Assembly (NCBI GenBank): GCA_020072765.1
Contig: JAIQGD010000016.1
Coordinates: forward strand, 1 to 63,173
Reading direction: 5' to 3'
DNA from: Terriglobia bacterium
Lineage (GTDB): Bacteria > Acidobacteriota > Terriglobia > Acidiferrales > UBA7541
Length of the DNA stretch: 63,173 nt
The notes under the pieces were generated by a model. That model searched no databases and was not told the DNA's origin. It saw only the letters and a program-made list of their open reading frames with translations. Position numbers and translations under genes: made by a program. This document shows, one piece after another, positions 62,822 through 63,173 of this stretch (positions are counted from its first letter, which is position 1; the number at the start of each line of letters is the position of its first letter).

Positions 62822-63173
62822 ATGGCAAGAGGGCGTAGCATAGCGAAATTTGCATGGCTGTACATAGTGATGGCGTTACGCGCAAGCGCAGACGGCCAGC
62901 ATTTCCGGCACGGCGACGGACGCTTCGGGCGCCGCGCTGGTTAACGCCAGCGTCACGGCGACCAATACCGGGACGAGCGCGGCGACATCGACCGTAACCG
63001 ATTCACAGGGACGCTACCGGATTTCCCAGTTGCCCGTCGGCACGTATAACGTGCAAGCCACGCTGGCGGGCTTCCAGACGGTGGTCAATAAGGGCGTCGT
63101 GCTGAGCGTCGGCGGCTCGACCGTAATCGACTTCTCCCTTCCTGTCGGGAAGGTGACGGAGACCGTCAACGTC
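62822..63173 (+). pseudogene. TonB-dependent receptor N-terminus, frameshifted and cut by window edge
   Basis: ATG 62822 follows AAGGTGGGCA and encodes a signal peptide (ARGRSIAKFAWLYIVMAL). The mature sequence QTASISGTATDASGAALVNA, a carboxypeptidase-regulatory domain continuing to the window edge (YRISQLPVGTYNVQATLAGF), is in another frame with a stop at 62868-62870 and no start of its own. Dropping one base near 62879 (TTAcGCG) joins them as MALAQAQTASIS, a perfect AxA cleavage site. This is either a real single-base insertion that kills the gene or a sequencing error. Confidence 0.75.

Overview
The window is GC-rich, densely coded DNA that most resembles a soil Acidobacteriota (Solibacter/Bryobacter-like) chromosome or metagenomic contig. 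This is an inference from gene content: Oar-type TonB-dependent receptors with carboxypeptidase-regulatory domains, a Ser/Thr kinase fused to TolB/WD40-like repeats, many PilZ and CheA-type modules, and GC-rich palindromic dispersed repeats. No rRNA, flagellar or pilus structural gene is present; one tRNA (Cys, GCA) is seen.

Layout. 1-2357: 3'-truncated TonB receptor (minus). 2530-3390: PilZ protein. 3423-11465: minus-strand chemosensory operon (TonB-C protein, MCP, CheW, CheR, CheA, CheB, CheY, CheX), mostly joined by 4-nt overlaps. 11762-15590: soluble histidine kinase, receiver protein and NtrC-family sigma54 activator. 15895-18681: PilZ-like protein, an unrecognised 575-aa protein and a pseudo-kinase. 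18815-28872: a second, plus-strand chemosensory operon (receiver, CheW, MCP, CheR, hybrid CheA, CheB, two CheW-like proteins, degenerate receiver-DUF4388, receiver-coiled coil). 29041-29985: double PilZ protein. 30127-31946: transglutaminase-like protein and type 5 uracil-DNA glycosylase. 32109-35699: trpCFBA. 35810-39747: small unknown protein, CDP-alcohol phosphatidyltransferase, rhomboid protease, RlpA-SPOR lipoprotein, secreted protein. 40096-44469: RmuC and the kinase. 45519-47207: SppA. 47278-47352: tRNA-Cys. 47522-51272: DUF3604-PpiC-HupE/UreJ operon. 51521-57613: secreted protein, MetE-like protein, large TonB receptor. 57923-58969: O-methyltransferase. 58991-62199: selenoprotein plus THF-dependent demethylase-like gene. 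62822-63173: start of another TonB receptor, apparently frameshifted.

How it fits together. The NtrC-type regulator sits between the two chemosensory operons. Sequences with the exact GG-N10-GC spacing of sigma54 promoters lie before the minus-strand che operon (11511-11526), the PilZ-like/pseudo-kinase genes (15764-15779) and the plus-strand che operon (18763-18778). Each has a TCCTGARA-like motif roughly 80-155 nt upstream of the expected start site. The locus therefore looks like one sigma54-controlled module of about 27 kb, linking two chemosensory arrays to PilZ (c-di-GMP) outputs.

The second highlight is 58991-60742. An in-frame TGA at 60353-60355 sits in a U-G-G-C motif and is followed by a bacterial SECIS-like hairpin with a GGUC loop. 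It is read here as a Tat-exported UGSC-family selenoprotein, downstream of a GcvT/LigM-like demethylase whose 280-nt leader is highly structured.

Gene-poor stretches: 39748-40095, 41200-41745, 44470-45518 and 51273-51520 hold mainly dispersed palindromic repeats. 11466-11761 and 15591-15894 hold sigma54 control regions. 57614-57922 and 62200-62821 hold promoters and leaders.
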